Of a stretch of DNA of 13,025 nt, positions 1 to 6,490 are shown one piece after another. The notes under the pieces are model-generated. The model was not told the origin of the DNA and did not search any database. It worked only from the letters and a program-made list of their open reading frames with translations. Origin of the DNA: a bacterium (GTDB taxonomy: Bacteria > JAHJDO01). Each line of letters opens with the position of its first letter. Position 1 is the first letter of the stretch. Location: the NCBI GenBank assembly GCA_030631525.1, contig DAOVKY010000006.1, positions 1 through 13,025 of the forward strand, written 5' to 3'. The position numbers were made by a program, and so were the translations under genes.

Positions 1-659
1 CAACTATCATTGAGGGAGCAGGAGAAAGAAGCGATATAGATGGCAGAATATCTCAGATTCGCACGCAAATAGAAGATACGACATCAGATTATGACAAAGA
101 GAAACTACAGGAAAGACTGGCAAAACTTGCCGGTGGAGTTGCGGTTATTAATGTTGGAGCTGCAACAGAAACAGAGATGAAGGAAAAGAAGGCCAGAGTT
201 GAGGATGCGCTTCATGCAACCAGAGCCGCTGTTGAAGAGGGCGTAGTTGCCGGCGGTGGAGTTGCATTGCTTAGATGTGTATCTGATCTTGGGAAAATGG
301 CACTGAAGGGAGACGAAGCTATTGGACTCAATATTGTCAAACGCGCTCTTGAGGAACCGATAAGACAACTTGTTAGTAACGCTGGAGCAGAGGGAGCTAT
401 AGTTGTTCAGGAGCTTCTTAAAAAAGAGACAAATGTTGGCTACAATGTAGCAGATGATAAATACGAGGACATGTTTGCAGCAGGTATTGTAGATCCAACA
501 AAGGTAACAAGAACCGCTCTTCAGAATGCAGCAAGCATTGCAGGATTACTGCTTACAACAGAAGCGCTTGTAACAGACATTCCTGAAAAGGAAAAGATGC
601 CTCCAATGCCTGCCGGTGGCGGCGGAATGCCAGGCGGTATGGGTGGAGGAATGTATTAA
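1..659 (+). CDS. groEL: Chaperonin GroEL, 3' part (5' end outside window)
   Basis: This is the C-terminal portion (218 residues, reading from base 3) of the 60-kDa chaperonin, the ATP-driven double-ring protein-folding cage of the cytosol. The visible part starts at TIIEGAGERSDIDGR, matching the apical domain near residue 330 of the roughly 545-residue family. It continues through the intermediate and equatorial domains: KLAGGVAVI, then VEDALHATRAA with the aspartate needed for ATP hydrolysis (codon 204-206), then VVAGGGVALL and the nucleotide-contacting GIVDPTKV. The protein ends in the usual flexible Gly/Met-rich tail (GGMPGGMGGGMY). No frameshift or missing motif is seen. The partner groES follows 66 bases downstream, so the order is groEL-groES rather than the common groES-groEL. 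Any CIRCE operator or heat-shock promoter would lie upstream of the window. Confidence 0.98.
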   Translation, partial: TIIEGAGERSDIDGRISQIRTQIEDTTSDYDKEKLQERLAKLAGGVAVINVGAATETEMKEKKARVEDALHATRAAVEEGVVAGGGVALLRCVSDLGKMALKGDEAIGLNIVKRALEEPIRQLVSNAGAEGAIVVQELLKKETNVGYNVADDKYEDMFAAGIVDPTKVTRTALQNAASIAGLLLTTEALVTDIPEKEKMPPMPAGGGGMPGGMGGGMY

Positions 660-675
660 AATAATAACTGGTTAA

Positions 676-705
676 TATAGGGACATGGTTTGCCATGTCC
701 CTATA
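676..705. repeat. Perfect 13-bp hairpin between groEL and groES
   Basis: TATAGGGACATGG (676-688) is followed by a 4-base loop TTTG and its exact reverse complement CCATGTCCCTATA (693-705). No T-tract follows; the next bases are AAATTC and then the groES ribosome site. It is therefore a poor intrinsic terminator for the plus strand, and more likely an mRNA processing or stability hairpin, or a copy of a dispersed palindrome. Its ends (TAGGGAC) resemble the palindromes at 7908-7933 and 9705-9729. Confidence 0.85.
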
Positions 706-725
706 AATTCATGAGGAGACAAGAT

Positions 726-1013
726 ATGAATTTAGTACCTTTAGAAGACAGAGTTATTGTAAAAAGATTGGAAGCTGAGGATAAGACAAAAGGGGGAATC
801 ATTCTTCCAGATACGGCTAAGGAAAAACCACAAAAGGGTAAGATTATAGCTGTTGGCATAGGGAAAATGTTGGAAGATGGGAAAAAACAATCAATGAGTG
901 TTAAAAAAGGCGACAAAGTTATTTTTTCGTCATATGCAGGCACAGAGGTGCAAATTGACGGGGAAGAGCATCTGATAATGAAAGAAGAAGATATCTTAGC
1001 TGTTATAGAATAG
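726..1013 (+). CDS. groES: Co-chaperonin GroES
   Basis: This encodes a 95-residue 10-kDa co-chaperonin, the heptameric lid that caps the GroEL ring. It has the full family length and signature: MNLVPLEDRVIVKR at the start, the mobile loop around residues 15-33 with the GroEL-binding hydrophobic GGIIL, a GKIIAVG strand, KKGDKVIF, and the closing EEDILAVIE. The ATG at 726 is chosen because a GAGGAG ribosome site (713-718) lies eight bases before it. In-frame ATGs upstream would add non-homologous residues and run back into the hairpin at 676-705. It is probably cotranscribed with groEL, and the hairpin may tune the ratio of the two products. A second stem-loop follows the stop codon. Confidence 0.97.
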   Translation: MNLVPLEDRVIVKRLEAEDKTKGGIILPDTAKEKPQKGKIIAVGIGKMLEDGKKQSMSVKKGDKVIFSSYAGTEVQIDGEEHLIMKEEDILAVIE

Positions 1014-1028
1014 TAACAGACATTTTTT

Positions 1029-1068
1029 AGGCCTCCTGCACCCCGAATTCTTTGGGGACGGGAGGCTT
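1029..1068 (+). terminator. Stem-loop after groES, possible terminator
   Basis: GCCTCC (1031-1036) pairs with GGAGGC (1061-1066), extended by an A-T and a G-T pair at the base. An inner CCCC (1041-1044) pairs with GGGG (1054-1057). The stem is followed by TTATTTATTTA, a broken T-run, so termination may be partial. It probably marks the end of the chaperonin transcript, with some read-through into the S41 protease gene that starts 24 bases later. Confidence 0.6.
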
Positions 1069-1091
1069 ATTTATTTAGGGAGAGAATAGAA

Positions 1092-2276
1092 TTGGCTGGA
1101 GAAAACAGGTTTCATAATCTTCAGAAACTGACGTATCTTTTAATTGTTGTTCTATTGATTTATGGAAGTGTGAATCTATGGAGAAATTTTGCGAGTCCCA
1201 AGCATAAGAAAGCAAAAATTTTCTTAAAGACTTTTAATATTATCCAATCCCGCTACATAGATAAAACAGAGCCCAAAGACCTTTTATATAGCGCTGTTGA
1301 TAGTATGGTTAAAAGTCTTGGGGATCCGTACAGCCAGTTTATACCACAGGAAATGTATGGTGAAGTCAGGATATTTGAAAAAGGTGAATACGGGGGGCTG
1401 GGAATAGTTGTAGGAATAAGGGATAATAAAGTTATAGTTATTTCACCTATAGAAGGGACTCCTGCAGATGAAGCAGGTATAAAGCCAGGGGATGTTATTG
1501 TGAAAGTAGACGGAATAAGCTGTGTTGGATGGGCGTTGTCAGAAGTAGTAAAAAAGCTTAGAGGAGAAGAAGGGACAAAAGTTTCATTGCATATAGAACG
1601 CGGGGAACATCAGAGAGTTTTTCACTTTGAAATTATTAGAAAAATTATAGAACTCAGATCAGTTTATTCTAAATTAATAAACAATAGTATTGGATATATT
1701 AGAATTGTAAATTTTGGGAACGGAACATTAAAGAGTTTTAAAGACGCTATAACTAGTTTAGATAAAAAAGCGACAAAGTCTCTTATTTTAGATTTAAGAA
1801 ATAATCCGGGTGGGTTTATTGATCAAGCAGTAGAGATTTCAGATTGTTTTTTATCTAATGGATTAATAGTTAAGACAAAGGGACGGGATAAAAGTCAGAT
1901 TAAGACATATAGAGCAACAAACAGCAAAGAAGATATACACCTGCCATTAGTCGTATTAATAAATAAAGGCAGTGCGAGCGCGGCAGAGATCGTTGCCGGC
2001 ACCCTGCAGTGTAATAAGCGTGCAACCATAATAGGAACAACCAGTTTTGGAAAGGGGTCAGTACAGGGAATTTTCCCTTTGCCTGATAAAACAGCTCTTT
2101 GTCTAACCATTGCCAGATACTATATTCCTGACGGCAGCTTAATTGATGGTAAAGGTATCCAGCCTGATATAGAAATCAAAATTCCCGACTCATGGTACGA
2201 AAAATCAATAAAGGAACAGATTGAATTACTTGATCCTCAGTTAAAAAAGGCAGTGGAACTACTAAAAAATCGTTGA
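1092..2276 (+). CDS. S41 family carboxyl-terminal processing protease (CtpA-like)
   Basis: This is a 394-residue serine protease of MEROPS family S41, which cleaves near protein C-termini in the periplasm. Order of parts: an N-terminal membrane anchor or uncleaved signal (about residues 11-30), a helical segment with the conserved DPYSQFIP, a PDZ domain (about 97-170; GGLGIVV and GIKPGDVIVKVDG), then the protease core. The Ser-Lys-Gln catalytic set is intact: Ser296 in GSASAAE, Lys321 in SFGKGSVQ and Gln325, with the usual 25- and 4-residue spacing. LDLRNNPGG (234-241) and DGKGIQPDI (352-360) are also typical. The start is a TTG, chosen because AGGGAGAG lies 7-8 bases upstream and no in-frame ATG occurs before the anchor. 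It follows groES by 78 bases across a stem-loop, so it may be read-through or separately expressed. The substrate is unknown. Confidence 0.95.
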   Translation: MAGENRFHNLQKLTYLLIVVLLIYGSVNLWRNFASPKHKKAKIFLKTFNIIQSRYIDKTEPKDLLYSAVDSMVKSLGDPYSQFIPQEMYGEVRIFEKGEYGGLGIVVGIRDNKVIVISPIEGTPADEAGIKPGDVIVKVDGISCVGWALSEVVKKLRGEEGTKVSLHIERGEHQRVFHFEIIRKIIELRSVYSKLINNSIGYIRIVNFGNGTLKSFKDAITSLDKKATKSLILDLRNNPGGFIDQAVEISDCFLSNGLIVKTKGRDKSQIKTYRATNSKEDIHLPLVVLINKGSASAAEIVAGTLQCNKRATIIGTTSFGKGSVQGIFPLPDKTALCLTIARYYIPDGSLIDGKGIQPDIEIKIPDSWYEKSIKEQIELLDPQLKKAVELLKNR

Positions 2277-2303
2277 GAATTCAGTGTGTTTCTATATTAG
2301 TTC

Positions 2304-3167
2304 TTAAGCTAGTTCCCAAAGTCTTTTAGTGTTTTCCATTCCAATTCGTGAGCCAAGACGGCATTCTTCCATGCCCTCAAACTCAATGGACAAATATCCG
2401 TCAAAACCAGCATCTTTAATGACTTTTAGAATTAAATCCAGATGAATATCGCCATGACCGGCAATAGCTCCCCGCCAATAGTTACCTGCTGATGTTCTGA
2501 CCCATCCTTCGCCAGGATTATATGCGCTATCTTTTAGATGGAAGTCTTTGACATGAATCATGGAAGCATATTTTATATTTTTTTTCACTGACACAAGTGC
2601 GGTTTCATCAACACACACAAAATTTCCAATATCCATGGTTGTTTTGAAATTGTCCCGGTTAACAGCTAGAATTAGACGCTGAATCCTTTCAGCTGCTTGC
2701 ATATGCAGACCATGATTTTCTACACTTGTGGTGATTCCATATTGTTTTGCATAATCTGCTATCTGGGTACAGGCAGCAGCACATTTGGGAAGATCTCTAT
2801 CGAATTGTTCAACAGAAGTCTCTTCCACAGGCCGGCTGGCTGCATCATGACGCATTAATTTTACACCCAGGGCATTTGCTACATCTACTTCCCTTTTGAT
2901 ACGTTTGATTTCTTCTTCATAGGCCTTTTCGGTTTTCTGGATGAAATTTGCGCCAATAGTATAACTAGAAATATCCAGATTTACTTCTTTGGTCTTTGCA
3001 ACAATGGATTTAATAAATTCATCATTGGTCTTTAAATTAATATTGCTTGGCGAGATTTCAACGTGTTCGCCACCATTGTCAGCAATCCACTGAATTGCAG
3101 ACAGGATATCCAATTCTCCTGCGCTGATTGCACGTGACAAAGAATATGTACTTAGTCCGACTTTCAT
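2304..3167 (-). CDS. Sugar phosphate isomerase/epimerase-like TIM barrel (AP endonuclease 2 fold), operon gene 3
   Basis: This 287-residue protein belongs to the xylose-isomerase-like/AP-endonuclease-2 TIM-barrel family (IolE, IolI, sugar epimerases). Candidate divalent-metal ligands sit at the usual strand ends: Glu150 (SVENHG), Asp179 (TMDIGNF), His205 (IHVKDFH) and Glu262 (LSIEFEG). The ATG at 3167 is preferred over a longer reading back to 3233, because AAAGGAG stands just before it and homology begins at MKVGLSTYSL; the longer form would overlap the upstream gene's 3' end. It is the last gene of a three-gene minus-strand operon, 19 bases after the oxidoreductase. No signal peptide is seen, so it is probably cytoplasmic. 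Substrate and exact reaction (isomerase, epimerase, dehydratase or keto-sugar lyase) cannot be told from sequence. It is not a close duplicate of the other TIM-barrel gene of this operon. Confidence 0.9.
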   Translation of the reverse strand: MKVGLSTYSLSRAISAGELDILSAIQWIADNGGEHVEISPSNINLKTNDEFIKSIVAKTKEVNLDISSYTIGANFIQKTEKAYEEEIKRIKREVDVANALGVKLMRHDAASRPVEETSVEQFDRDLPKCAAACTQIADYAKQYGITTSVENHGLHMQAAERIQRLILAVNRDNFKTTMDIGNFVCVDETALVSVKKNIKYASMIHVKDFHLKDSAYNPGEGWVRTSAGNYWRGAIAGHGDIHLDLILKVIKDAGFDGYLSIEFEGMEECRLGSRIGMENTKRLWELA

Positions 3168-3186
3168 TTTATTCTCCTTTTTTTGA

Positions 3187-4185
3187 TTATAAATTCGGAA
3201 CCACAGGTTTTCCTGTTCTTCCTGATTTTTCAATTGCCATACAATAAATTAGAGCATGTCTTCCGACTTCTCCCAACGAAGGATTGCCTTTAACACCATT
3301 AATTGAATCAACAAACCATGACTGGGAAGTCTTTTCTGCTCCAATCTTTACAGCTTTATACATCTTGTTTTTAGAAGCCAGTTCAAGTTTGCTTTTCTCG
3401 CTGAATCCAATCCGAATTGTGCCCTTGCTGCCATAAATTTCCAGCAAACCTCCTCCACATGGTATGGTCCAGCTCAATTCGAGTACTCCTGTAGCTCCGT
3501 TTGCAAACTCAAAAATAGCTGTAACATTATCCGGGACATTATTGCTGTGTATCATGATAGAATTAATTGAATAAATTGATTTTGCCTTGCCGACCAGCCA
3601 TCCAAGCAAATCTGCCATATGCACGCCGATATCCATGATCAGACCGCCTCGAAATTTTTTCTGTACAAACCAGGTTGATCCAGGTGCCCATTCTTTGTCA
3701 GGGGTATTGCCGCCAGCACGCAGGCAACGGACATGTACAATTTTTCCTATTTTCCCTGAATTGATCATAGCTTTAATTTTATTATGAACAGGACTAAAAC
3801 GTAACGTCTGGTTTACCTGTAATACGAGCTTCTTTTTGCGTGCAGTTTCAATCATCATATCTGCCTGCTTAAGATTGACAGCCATCGGCTTTTCAACCAG
3901 GACATGGATGCCAGCAGCCTTTAAAGCCTGCATGGTCAAGCTGTAATGGCTTGTGTTCGGTGTGCTTATTACAACCCCTTGGATTCCTGAAGCCAAGAGA
4001 TCTCTGGGTGAGCTATAAATGCTGGCTTTTAATGAAAGGTCTTTGTTCAACTTTTGAGCAGTTTTTTGGTTAAGATCATAAATGCCTGTAATTTTAGCCT
4101 TTTTTGCTATTTCCAAAAAGCATGGGACATGTGCAACCTGTGTGATTTTTCCGCATCCAATAAAACCTATTTTTGTTTTTTCCAT
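3187..4185 (-). CDS. Gfo/Idh/MocA family NAD(P)-dependent sugar oxidoreductase, operon gene 2
   Basis: This 332-residue protein is of the glucose-fructose oxidoreductase/inositol dehydrogenase family, which oxidises or reduces a hydroxyl/keto group on sugars, cyclitols or glycosides with bound NAD(P). The N-terminal Rossmann fold begins with IGFIGCGKITQVAH (residues 6-19). The family signature VEKP is at 97-100, with the active-site lysine Lys99. The C-terminal substrate domain carries GGLIMDIGVHMADLL (180-194), whose Asp185 and His189 match the conserved DxGxH of the active site. No Tat or Sec signal is seen, unlike many family members in planctomycetes. The ATG at 4185 is preceded by AAGGAAGG. 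It lies between two metal-dependent TIM-barrel sugar enzymes with gaps of 30 and 19 bases, so the three probably act on one substrate in sequence. Cofactor choice and substrate are not determinable here. Confidence 0.94.
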   Translation of the reverse strand: MEKTKIGFIGCGKITQVAHVPCFLEIAKKAKITGIYDLNQKTAQKLNKDLSLKASIYSSPRDLLASGIQGVVISTPNTSHYSLTMQALKAAGIHVLVEKPMAVNLKQADMMIETARKKKLVLQVNQTLRFSPVHNKIKAMINSGKIGKIVHVRCLRAGGNTPDKEWAPGSTWFVQKKFRGGLIMDIGVHMADLLGWLVGKAKSIYSINSIMIHSNNVPDNVTAIFEFANGATGVLELSWTIPCGGGLLEIYGSKGTIRIGFSEKSKLELASKNKMYKAVKIGAEKTSQSWFVDSINGVKGNPSLGEVGRHALIYCMAIEKSGRTGKPVVPNL

Positions 4186-4215
4186 ACAATTGTACCTTCC
4201 TTTTGACTAATGCTA

Positions 4216-5058
4216 CTATTTTAGATTATTCACTATCTCCATAAGTTTCCTGCCGTATGTAATATAGGTTTTATAAGCCTCCTCGCTAGTTGCCTCTTTG
4301 CCAAGGTGAACAGCGGCTGCAAGATGTGGTTCAATAGAGATACCATCTTCATAGCCGTTGTTTTTTAAATCTTGTAGGATTTCTGGAACATAAGCATGTC
4401 CTTCTCCACAATAGGTGGTTTGGAATTCCCCATCAGGAGTAGTAATTGCGTCCTTTATATGTACATACGCAATATGTTCTTTTACTTTTGAATAGAAATA
4501 CATAGCATCCTGTCCATGTGCTATAGTGTTTCCTGTGTCAAAAACAAGTTTCAATGCCGGAGAATTTACTTCCGAAAGCATTTTTAGGGAGTTCTCAGGT
4601 TTTTCTCCTGCCCATCCGCTACAATTTTCATGTACCATTATAATTTCACCATCTTCTGCTATCTTTGAAAGCTCCTTTAATCTCTCTATAACCTTTTTCC
4701 CCCACTCAATTTCGCTTACAGGATTGTCATTGTCATTCGGCCAGCTCATAATGCGGATGAACTTTGTCCCAAATTTTTTCATGCGGGGAATAGCTTTTTT
4801 TAATTCATCTACGTCCATTTGGAAATCACCGGTTATAGGTCTTGACCAATTGGCTATACATCCTGCGAAACATGATACCTTCATCTCTGCATCATTGACT
4901 TTCCCATACACTTCATCAAACTTAGAATCATGCATAAGTGTCAGATTCTCTCCGTCAACATTCCTGATCTCCAGATATTTCCATCCAAGTTCTTTATGCG
5001 CCTTTATCTGTGTTTCTATGGGTTTACCTGCTTCGTCACTGATGCCTGAAAAAAACAT
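4216..5058 (-). CDS. Sugar phosphate isomerase/epimerase-like TIM barrel (AP endonuclease 2 fold), operon gene 1
   Basis: This 280-residue cytoplasmic TIM-barrel enzyme of the xylose-isomerase-like/AP-endonuclease-2 superfamily opens with SGISDEAG, typical of a subfamily common in planctomycete-like genomes. The metal-binding positions are present: Glu144 (MVHENCSG), Asp174 (LVFDTGN), His200 (YVHIKDA) and Glu243 (ISIEPH). Its ATG at 5058 has an AGGAGG ribosome site (about 5066-5071) with good spacing. It is the first gene of the three-gene sugar operon, with a 30-base gap to the oxidoreductase. Its 5' flank is occupied by a nested palindromic repeat rather than a recognisable promoter, so the operon may be read from the pal/LysM unit upstream or from a promoter inside that unit. 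Members of this fold include inosose dehydratase, tagatose/allulose epimerases and 3-keto-glycoside lyases; the specific reaction is unknown. Confidence 0.9.
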   Translation of the reverse strand: MFFSGISDEAGKPIETQIKAHKELGWKYLEIRNVDGENLTLMHDSKFDEVYGKVNDAEMKVSCFAGCIANWSRPITGDFQMDVDELKKAIPRMKKFGTKFIRIMSWPNDNDNPVSEIEWGKKVIERLKELSKIAEDGEIIMVHENCSGWAGEKPENSLKMLSEVNSPALKLVFDTGNTIAHGQDAMYFYSKVKEHIAYVHIKDAITTPDGEFQTTYCGEGHAYVPEILQDLKNNGYEDGISIEPHLAAAVHLGKEATSEEAYKTYITYGRKLMEIVNNLK

Positions 5059-5073
5059 GTTATTTGCCTCCTA

Positions 5074-5151
5074 ACTCATCCCCTAGCCCCTTCTCTTGAC
5101 AGAGAAAGGGAAACCTTTCCCCTCTCTTTCTAAGAGAGGGTCAGGGTGAGT
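5074..5151. repeat. Nested palindromic intergenic repeat (about 78 bp)
   Basis: The outer arms ACTCA...CCC...CCCC.TCTCTT (5074-5097) and AAGAGAGGG.CAGGG.TGAGT (5132-5151) are imperfect reverse complements. Inside them AGAGAAAGGGAAA (5101-5113) pairs with TTTCCCCTCTCT (5116-5128) with a single mismatch and a 2-base loop. The element fills almost the whole gap between the LysM gene and the sugar operon and ends two to three bases before that operon's ribosome site. Its CTCACCCTGACCCTCTC-like end recalls GC-rich palindromic repeats scattered in many bacterial genomes, but the copy number cannot be seen from one window. As RNA on either strand it would fold strongly and could weaken read-through between the two units. 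Confidence 0.75.
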
Positions 5152-5168
5152 TTATTTTTTTGTTTGCC

Positions 5169-5825
5169 TTATTCGCTATATCTGGGAATAGTTAGTTTTT
5201 GCCCAATAGATAAAAAGTCAGGGTCTTCAATGTTGTTTGCCTGAATAATTGTTCTGGAGGGGACCCCAAAACGAACAGCAATTTCAAGCAGAGTATCGCC
5301 TTTCTGAACAATGTAATATTTCCCATCTTCTAATTCTTCATAGCTTAATTTAAGAGCATCAGGCGCTAAAATATTTATTTGTTTTTTTAACTTTCCGATT
5401 TCCTTTAAAAGTTCGTCAAGCACTATTTCAATTTTTTTGTTAAAGTTTTGCTTATCTTTCTTTTGTATGCTTAGCAGGTTATTGTATGCAGTCTTTAACT
5501 GATCTATCTGTTTTTGAATAGAGGCAATGTTAACGCTGGCATTATTTAATTGGTCTCTAAATTGAACACAAAACAGCTCAACTTGTTCCTTAAGATCGCG
5601 AAGCTGTTTATCTTTTTCCGACAGAGAGCCATGTATCTTACTTGTCTCATCCTTTAATAAGAGAATCTGCTCACTTAGTCCAACCTGGCTTTCCTGTATT
5701 GTGCCAACATCTTCTTTTGTAGCTATCTTAGTTATCAGGCAACCCGATTGAGAAACAGCAAACAATAGACATGAGAAAATAAATAGCAGACTTTTGATGT
5801 AGCTGAACAGGCTGATTTTTTTCAT
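5169..5825 (-). CDS. Coiled-coil LysM lipoprotein downstream of pal
   Basis: This is a 218-residue predicted lipoprotein. A hydrophobic N-terminal signal (about residues 3-27) leads to a probable lipidated Cys29 (SQSGC; the -3 residue is Gln, so the lipobox is imperfect). Residues about 37-150 are rich in Glu, Lys, Gln and Leu with heptad-like spacing, predicting a long coiled coil. The C-terminus is a LysM peptidoglycan-binding module (about 169-214: YYIVQKGDTLLEIAVRFGV...IGQKLTIP). The ATG at 5825 is chosen because the signal peptide begins there. A TTG at 5885 would add 20 residues and overlap pal, and has no ribosome site. The 5825 start also lacks a clear Shine-Dalgarno and lies 17 bases after the pal stop, so translation is probably coupled to pal. 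The position matches that of CpoB/YbgF in tol-pal operons, but no TPR repeats are present. The inferred role is envelope-peptidoglycan linkage. Confidence 0.85.
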   Translation of the reverse strand: MKKISLFSYIKSLLFIFSCLLFAVSQSGCLITKIATKEDVGTIQESQVGLSEQILLLKDETSKIHGSLSEKDKQLRDLKEQVELFCVQFRDQLNNASVNIASIQKQIDQLKTAYNNLLSIQKKDKQNFNKKIEIVLDELLKEIGKLKKQINILAPDALKLSYEELEDGKYYIVQKGDTLLEIAVRFGVPSRTIIQANNIEDPDFLSIGQKLTIPRYSE

Positions 5826-5842
5826 AAAAGGAGTTTTTTCTG

Positions 5843-6382
5843 TTATTGAGAAATTAGAAGATGGGCTCTTCTGTTTTTTGCCCAAGCCTTTTTATTATGT
5901 CCAGTATCAACAGGTTTGTCTTCTCCATAGGTTATTGTGTATAATCTTGCAGGAGAGATACCTAATCCTGTTAGATATCTGCGCACGCTCAAGGCTCTCT
6001 GTTCACCGAGTATGAGATTATACTTTCTGGAACCACGCTCATCGCAATGTCCTTCAATCATTAGGCGCACATTTCTATGTCTCTTTAACCATGTAGCAAC
6101 TTTCTCCAATGTGGATATTGCGTCTTTTCCTAGACGATAGCTATTATAATTAAATAGAATACCAGAAAATATTGATTTTTCTTCTGTACTAGGTTCTGCA
6201 AATATTATATCATCAACAAGCATTTCTAAAGGGATGTTTTCCCCCTTAATTGCAGCCATCTGAGCTTGCTTTATATGATCGTCGTATTCTTTATCTGTTG
6301 TGAATTTCCTGAATGTTGAACATCCGCATAAACATAGTGAAAGTAGTAAAGACCCGGACATAATCATTGAAAAGACTTTCAT
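5843..6382 (-). CDS. pal: Peptidoglycan-associated lipoprotein Pal (OmpA-like domain)
   Basis: This is a 179-residue outer-membrane lipoprotein. The signal peptide ends in lipobox LCGC with acylated Cys21. A linker of about 50 residues leads into a C-terminal OmpA-like peptidoglycan-binding domain (about 72-178). The signature is clear: IEGHCDERGSRKYNLILGEQRA (109-130), including Asp114 and Arg129, the residues known in the family to hold the diaminopimelate of peptidoglycan. YGEDKPVDTGH and NRRAHLLI close the domain. The ATG at 6382 has GGAG six bases upstream. Pal normally works with TolA, TolB, TolQ and TolR to hold and constrict the outer membrane at division; no tol gene is in the window, so pal is either detached from them here or they are absent. 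The LysM lipoprotein follows within 17 bases. A sigma-70-like promoter with a palindrome over its -10 lies just upstream. Confidence 0.94.
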   Translation of the reverse strand: MKVFSMIMSGSLLLSLCLCGCSTFRKFTTDKEYDDHIKQAQMAAIKGENIPLEMLVDDIIFAEPSTEEKSIFSGILFNYNSYRLGKDAISTLEKVATWLKRHRNVRLMIEGHCDERGSRKYNLILGEQRALSVRRYLTGLGISPARLYTITYGEDKPVDTGHNKKAWAKNRRAHLLISQ

Positions 6383-6402
6383 AATTGCTCCTTATTTTTT
6401 TG

Positions 6403-6441
6403 TATGCTAGAATAATCTAGCGTTATGCTAAAATTAGCATA
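6403..6441. promoter_or_regulatory. Two adjacent palindromes, candidate tandem operator
   Basis: GCTAGA-ATAA-TCTAGC (6406-6421) and TATGCTAA-AA-TTAGCATA (6424-6441) are both perfect inverted repeats. They also share a 13-base direct element, TATGCTARAATWA, at 6403-6415 and 6424-6436. These starts are 21 bp apart, two helical turns, which would place two bound dimers on the same DNA face. The second palindrome covers the -10 of the predicted pal promoter. The region lies between divergent genes (pal and the pyrophosphorylase), so one regulator could affect both. The regulator is unknown. The alternative is RNA hairpins in the pal leader. Confidence 0.6.
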
Positions 6442-6459
6442 TAGAATCAGTTATGTCAA
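6431..6459 (-). promoter_or_regulatory. Predicted sigma-70-type promoter of pal
   Basis: On the minus strand a perfect TTGACA (-35, 6459-6454) is followed by a 17-base spacer ending in TGC and then TAATTT (-10, 6436-6431). The TG makes it an extended -10. Transcription would start near 6424 and give a leader of about 40 bases before the pal ATG, containing the GCTAGA...TCTAGC hairpin. Confidence 0.55.
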
Positions 6460-6490
6460 TATTTGTTGTGCAGAGATAAAAGAGAATTGA

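Noticed and set aside
676..705. Intrinsic terminator between groEL and groES
   Set aside because: The stem is strong but is followed by AAATTCATG with no T-run, and groES needs the upstream transcript because no promoter is visible between them.
690..725. Upstream in-frame starts for groES
   Set aside because: They lie in the hairpin or on the ribosome site itself; the 95-residue form from 726 matches the family.
3168..3233. 22-residue N-terminal extension of the last sugar-operon gene
   Set aside because: It overlaps the oxidoreductase 3' end, while the ATG at 3167 has AAAGGAG just upstream and begins the homologous region.
4526..5074. 182-codon plus-strand open frame
   Set aside because: It is wholly antisense to the first TIM-barrel gene, which has clear family motifs, metal ligands and a ribosome site; the plus-strand frame has none.
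5826..5885. TTG-started 20-residue N-terminal extension of the LysM lipoprotein
   Set aside because: It overlaps the pal 3' end, lacks a ribosome site and would bury the signal peptide that starts at the ATG at 5825.
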